A DNA stretch of 64,000 nucleotides from Costus lasius (taxonomy: Eukaryota > Streptophyta > Magnoliopsida > Zingiberales > Costaceae): the NCBI GenBank assembly GCA_027563935.2, contig CM050449.1, forward strand, positions 88,636,371 to 88,700,370, given 5' to 3'. The notes under the pieces are model-generated. The model was not told the DNA's origin. It was given only the letters and a program-made list of their open reading frames with translations, and did no database searches. The position numbers were made by a program, and so were the translations under genes. Below, in pieces: positions 58,844 through 64,000 of this stretch. Within the stretch, counting starts at the first letter, position 1. Each line of letters begins with the position of its first letter.

Positions 58844-61800
58844 ATGAGCTTCAATGTGCGATCCCTACTGGAAAGGGAGAAGTTTGCTGGGCCGAACTTC
58901 TCTGACTGGTTCGGACACCTTAAGATCGTTCTTAAGGCAGAGAGGAAACTGTATGTCCTTGAGACGGCTGTGCCGCCTCAACCCGCTGCGAACGCCGCAA
59001 GGGCGGTTCGTGAAGCCTATGAAAAGCACGTCAATGATAGCATTGATGTCGCTTGCCTGATGCTAGCGTCTATGACGCCACCGCTGCAGCGTCAGCATGA
59101 GGATATGTCGGCTATAGAGATTATAGCGAACCTCAAGATGTTGTATGCTGCACAGGCGAGGACAGAACGCTATAATCTGACGAAGCTCTTCTTTCAGAGC
59201 AAACTGGCTGAAGGGAGCCCAGTGGGAGCTCACGTGCTCAAGATGATTGGGCACAAGGAGGCTCTGGAGAAACTGGGGCATACCATTAACTAGGAGCTTG
59301 CTGTAGACATCATTCTGCAGTCTCTTCCGCCCTCTTTCGATGCGTTCATCATTAACTTTAATATGAACAAAATCGATTGTACTCCGGCAGAACTGCTGAA
59401 TATGCTCTTGACTACTGAGGAAACTCTGAAGGGAAAGCCTTCGACCTCTGTCTTAATGGTTCCTTCCAGGAACAAGAAGAAGGGGAAGAAGGGCAAGGCC
59501 CCTGTCAAGAACTACAGTAAGGCTCTGAAACAGAAGGTGAAGCGGTCCAAGAACAACAGGTGTTTCCACTGTGGCCAGCTGGGTCACTGGAAAAAGGACT
59601 GTAAAGCGCTCCAAGGAGATAAGAGGGGAAGCATCGCTTCTGGCTCAGGTATTTACGTGACGGAAGTCATGGTTTCATCTTCTTCTATTTCATGGGTGTT
59701 GGACACTGCATGTGGAGTTCACATTTGTTCAAATGTACAGGAACTCAAGAGAAGAAGACAGGTGGGACAGCATGAGGTAGACCTACGCGTTGGAAACGGG
59801 GCACGGGTTGCTGCTGTTGCTGTAGGAGACTATTTCATTTCTTTACCATCTGGCATTGTATTGGAATTAAACAATTGTTATTTTGTACCGAGTATCACTA
59901 AAATATTATCTCTATTCCTGCTCTTGTCAGGAAAGGATTTGCCTTTGAATGCAATATTTCAAAGTGTGTGTTATCTTGTGATAATATTGTTTATGCAACT
60001 GGTTCAATTAACAATGGGTTATTCATGTTGGACATGGAATATTCTATACAAAACATTGATAATAAGAAAGCCAAGTATGCTGATGACAGCACCTTGTTAT
60101 GGCATAGTCGTTTAGGCCATATTAACAAGAAGCGCATTAAGCGGTTGCATGATCATGGACTGCTGGGATCATTCTCCTATGAGGAGATTGATACATGCAA
60201 AGCTTGTTTAATGGGTAAAATGACGAAGTCACCTTTTCTTAACAAAGGTCAAAGGGCTTCAGGTTTACTTGACCTTATACACAGTGATGTGTGTGGGCCA
60301 TTTAGTAAACATGCCAGAGGTGGCTATCAGTACTTCATTACCTTTACTGATGATTTCAGTAGGTATGGTTATGTCTATCTGATGAGACATAAAAGTGAAT
60401 CTTTTGACAAGTTCAAAGAGTTCAAGAATGAAGTACAAAATCAGCTAGGCCGAAATATCAAGGCACTTCGTTCTGATCGAGGTGGAGAATACTTGAGTCA
60501 TGCGTTTACTGACTATCTAAAAGAGTGTGGGATTATCTCACAGCTCACTCCGCCAGGAACACCACAATGGAATGGTGTGTCCGAGAGGAGAAATAGAACG
60601 TTACTTGATATGGTTCGTTCTATGATGAGTCAGGCTACTCTTCCATATTCCTTTTGGGGTTTTGCACTGGAAACAGCTGCAAAGGTACTAAACCGAGTGC
60701 CATCCAAGGCCGTTTCAAAGACGCCATATGAGTTATGGTATGGGAAACAGCCGAGCTTGACATTTATCAGGATCTGGGGTTGCGAGGCTTATGTCAAAAA
60801 GCTCGCCTCTGGGAAACTAGAGAGCAGATCTGAGAAATGCATCTTTGTCGGTTACCCTAAGGAAACTAAGGGTTATTATTTCTACGATCCCAAGGAGAAC
60901 AAGGTGTTTGTTGCTCGGACGGCCATATTTCTTGAGAAGGAGTTTCTTCTGCAAGAGGCTAGTGGGAGAGAAATAAAGCTGGATGAGAATCCAGAGGAAG
61001 GACAAAGTAGTCAAGCACAGTTGGATGAGCCTGAGCCGGTAGAACAGGTTACTGAACAACCTGAGGCTCAGATATCACGGGAACCGCGAAGATCGGGAAG
61101 GATCCGTCGACAGCCTGAGCGCTATGACGGAGTCTACATCATTGATAATGATGAACCCCTTACTTATGCGGATGCGGTCAGTGGACCGGAGTCAGCTAGA
61201 TGGCTTGATGCTATGCGAGCCGAAATGGACTCCATGGCAGATAACCAAGTCTGGGATTTGGTTGATCCGCCTCCGGGAGTAATCCCTATAAGCTGTAAAT
61301 GGATCTTCAAGAAGAAGATTGACATGGATGGTAACGTAGTTACCTATAAAGGCAGGCTAGTTGCGAAAGGTTTCAAACAAATCTACGGGATAGATTATGA
61401 TGAAACTTTCTCACCTGTAGCCATGTTTAAGTCTATTCGGATTCTTTTCGCGATAGCTGCATATTACGATTATGAGATCTGGCAGATGGATGTGAAGACA
61501 GCTTTCCTTAATGGAAATCTGGATGAGGATGTGTATATGACACAACCTGAGGGTTTCACTAATCCATCAGATCGTCATAAAATATGCAAGTTAAAGAAGT
61601 CTATTTATGGACTTAAGCAAGCATCAAGAAGCTGGAATATTTGTTTTGATGAATCAATCTCTGAGTTTGGTTTCATCAAGAACGAAGATGACACGTGTGT
61701 ATATAAGAGGTTTAGTGGGAGCGTGATTACTTTCCTAGTCCTCTACGTCGATGATATCTTGATCATTGGAAACGATATTCCTGAACTGCATGCTGTTAAG

Positions 61801-62727
61801 GCATGGTTAGGAAAATGTTTCCAGATGAAAGATCTAGGAGAAGCAGCCTATGTGTTAGGTGTGAAGATCTACAGGGATAGATCTAAGAGGCTTCTCGGGC
61901 TGTGCCAGAGTACGTACATCGATAAAGTCCTGGAGAGATTCCATTTAGAGAATTCTAAAAGAGGATATCTGCCAGTCAGACATGGTCTGAATCTTTCGAA
62001 GAGTCAGTGTCCACAAACACAGACTGAGAAAGATGAAATGGACAATACGCCTTATGCTTCGGCTATTGGGTCCATTATGTATGCGATGTTGTGTACTCGC
62101 CCAGACGTCGCTTACGGATTAAGCATGACCAGTCGGTTCCAAAGTAATCCAGGTATGGCGCACTGGATTGCGGTCAAGAACATTTTAAAATATCTGCGGA
62201 GGACCAAAGATATGTTCTTGATATATGGTGGTCAGGAAGAACTCAGTATTGAAGGATATACTGACGCTTCGTTCCAGTCGGACCAGGATGATTTCCGATC
62301 GCAATCAGGCTATGTTTTTAGCTTGAATGGTGGAGCAGTGGTGTGGAAAAGTTTCAAACAGTCAACTGTTGCTGATTCCACAACAGAAGCCGAGTATGTT
62401 GCAGCCTCGGAAGCATCCAAGGAGGTAGTGTGGATTCGTAAGTTCGTGAGAGAACTTGGTGTTGTTCCTTCGAGTGCAGATCCTTTGGTTATCTTCTGTG
62501 ATAACACTGGAGCCATCGCACAAGCAAAGGAACCACGGTCGCACCAGAAGTCCAAGCACATACAGAGACGGTTTCACTTGATCCGAGAGATCATTGATCG
62601 AGGCGAGATCAAAATCTGCAAGGTTCATACAGACGACAATCTGGCTGACCCGCTTACCAAGCCTCTGGCGCAGCAGAAGCATGAGAAGCACTGTAATAAT
62701 ATGGGTTTGAGATTTCTCAACCATTAG
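58844..62727 (+). pseudogene. Copia gag-pol polyprotein of element D, nearly complete
   Basis: The start is ATG 58844 (MSFNVRSLLEREKFAG). Gag runs in frame 2 to a TAG at 59291-59293 and continues in the same frame to a perfect zinc knuckle, CFHCGQLGHWKKDC (59561-59602), and a protease start (SWVLDTACGVHIC). Near 59909-59913 an extra CT-type repeat shifts the frame. From there one frame runs to 62727; counted from the internal Met at 59968 it has 919 codons. In that count integrase has H46, H51, C77, C80, D107, D170 and E206 (a D-X35-E spacing). RT has KWIFKKKIDMDGN, QMDVKTAFLNG and YVDD at 593-596. RNase H has YTDAS (Asp about 766), TTEAEY and CDNTGA. All pol motifs look intact. Only the stop and the shift prevent full-length translation. 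It is the closest thing here to a source of enzymes for B and C. Confidence 0.9.
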
Positions 62728-62730
62728 ATT

Positions 62731-62747
62731 AAGTGCAAGTGGGAGAT
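62731..62747 (+). promoter_or_regulatory. Polypurine tract, element D
   Basis: AAGTGCAAGTGGGAGAT directly precedes the 3' LTR and is almost the same as in B and C, although the LTRs differ. Confidence 0.88.
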
Positions 62748-64000
62748 TGTTGGGGTATGCCCTTAAGGCTAATGTTTGAGGCCTTTGGGATTGTATCAGT
62801 ATCATGTAATAAACTCTTGTTTTTATAAAGGCATGGTTGTTATTCAGTTTGTTACCTTGTCTGCTGTAATAAGTGTACTACTGAATAATGTCTCAAAGCT
62901 GTTCAGCTAGGCTGACAGTTAAGTCCTTAGTCGAGATATCTTGGTGAACATGAGACAGCCTTGATATGATTGAGACTAACATTTGTTCTAATCTTATAGG
63001 ATGCTTCGAGCATGGAATAAGATGTAGACTCATGGGTACATTGGATGTACTGGACAGACCCTACTAGGATATTCAATTGCTTGTCACAATGTGAATAATC
63101 CTTGTATGCTACAAGTGGCACATGTCCTTTGACTTGAGATCACTTGTGTTTCTAAATGATGATTGTCATTGTTTTGAGGTAGTTCAATATCATTTGAAAG
63201 ATAATGGTTATAAACTATCTTGGATAATGATCATGAGTCAGGTTAGGACACTAATGATAGACATAGGATTGCCGTCTCCTTGTTCAAGGAGTGTGATGTT
63301 CTAAAAGGGCCCCCTTGGATGAGATGATTGAGAAAGTGTATGGCCATACCCAGATGACTATGCTCATCTGATCTAATCATGCTCATCGTATTGGAGTTAC
63401 AAGCTTGACATGCTTGTCCAATAAGAACATCCAGTGGCAAAGGATACATGTATGCCTTGTGAAGTGGATTCACACTTGTGCTGTGGTTTGGGTGTAGTCT
63501 TGGAAGACTCTTTCCTTTATATCGGGAGACAGTGATGTGTTGCTAGATACCCCTCACTGATTGTGATAACGTGAGTTATCGTTACCGACATTTAAAGGAA
63601 ACCCTTAGGGTCGCACAATTTGGTGATATGGCTTACTTGAGTCAGATCGTGTGGACTGGATTGTTTTGATTCAGTTTAAAGGAGTTTAAACTCTGATTGT
63701 AAGTGAGATCCAGTCTGATCATGTTTGATTGATTAGGGCTTGAGATCGGTAAGCTTCGATCGAGAGTGTGGATGCTAGATCGATGAGATCAAGGGCATCA
63801 AAAGATGAACGGTCAGATTTTGAACCTTAGGGTTTATTTTGGTCTGGACCAATTCTTGGGCTGATTTGGTTTGGTCATTGGACCAATTGCATTGAACCGG
63901 CTCATATGTGAGCGCTTGGTTCATTTGAGAGAAGAGATATGCGTTTGGTTCACTTCATGTGAACGCATAACGCATGTATTCAAGACTTGCCAATTTTGGC
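62748..64000 (+). mobile_element. Element D 3' LTR, cut by the window end
   Basis: The first 1253 bp of the LTR. It differs from the 5' LTR at five single positions (C for T near 62917, C for G near 63059, G for T near 63572, C for T near 63711 and T for C near 63888), with no indel. Confidence 0.95.

Larger units (their letters stand above)
55325..64000 (+). mobile_element. Copia element D, running off the window
   Basis: The element has a 1723-bp 5' LTR (55325-57047), an initiator-tRNA-Met primer site, a 1.8-kb leader, a nearly complete gag-pol, a polypurine tract and the first 1253 bp of the 3' LTR (from 62748). The comparable LTR parts differ at 5 sites (0.4%), so this is the youngest element by that measure. 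The coding region nevertheless has one stop and one frameshift. It is related to B and C in pol but has a different LTR. Confidence 0.95.

Overview
This window looks like repeat-dense nuclear DNA of a flowering plant, probably heterochromatin. It carries plant-type LTR retrotransposons of both superfamilies. The Ty1/copia elements have initiator-tRNA-Met primer sites. The Ty3/gypsy elements resemble the Athila group, with tRNA-Asp primer sites (TGGCGCCGTTGCCGGGGA) and no chromodomain or env-like ORF. I see no convincing host gene, tRNA, rRNA or CRISPR array. The species cannot be named from the sequence.

Layout. Positions 1-2059 are AT-rich and hold a fold-back inverted repeat (899-1540). Positions 2060-2925 are a minus-oriented copia LTR remnant. 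Positions 2937-3254 are the 3' end of a plus-strand copia pol, and its 3' LTR (element G) starts at 3255 and ends only at 54921. That LTR of about 1.8 kb has been split by two stacks of nested insertions, most bounded by 5-bp target-site duplications (TSDs). Stack 1: solo LTR F (3268-23867, TSD TATAT) contains gypsy-derived element A (4335-23419, TSD ACGGC/ATGGC). A contains solo LTR K (8507-10195, TSD ATCAT) and copia element B (13070-22539, minus, TSD AATTC). Stack 2: gypsy element H (24844-54068, minus, TSD GTCAA) contains gypsy element I (30229-49419, minus, TSD ATAGG), which contains copia element C (30382-39613, plus, TSD GTCGA). After 403 bp of unassigned AT-rich sequence, a further copia element D begins at 55325 and runs off the window inside its 3' LTR.

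How the parts relate. B and C are sister copies of a defective copia family. They share gag and pol lesions, so their recent spread needed proteins from another element. D is a relative with a nearly complete polyprotein, but it has one in-frame stop and one frameshift. A and I belong to one gypsy LTR family: I carries a full-length single-frame gag-pol with seven in-frame stops, and A is a non-autonomous relative with only a gag-derived ORF. No element in the window has an intact polyprotein.

The most interesting signals are non-coding. Copia leaders of B/C and of D contain a matching series of five hairpins. Their stems differ in sequence but keep pairing, while bulges stay conserved. The A/I LTRs contain a decayed copy of an older LTR end plus primer site, suggesting that the LTR grew outward. 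The gypsy elements also share small hairpins after pol and before the polypurine tract, and several LTR families carry arrays of short palindromes.
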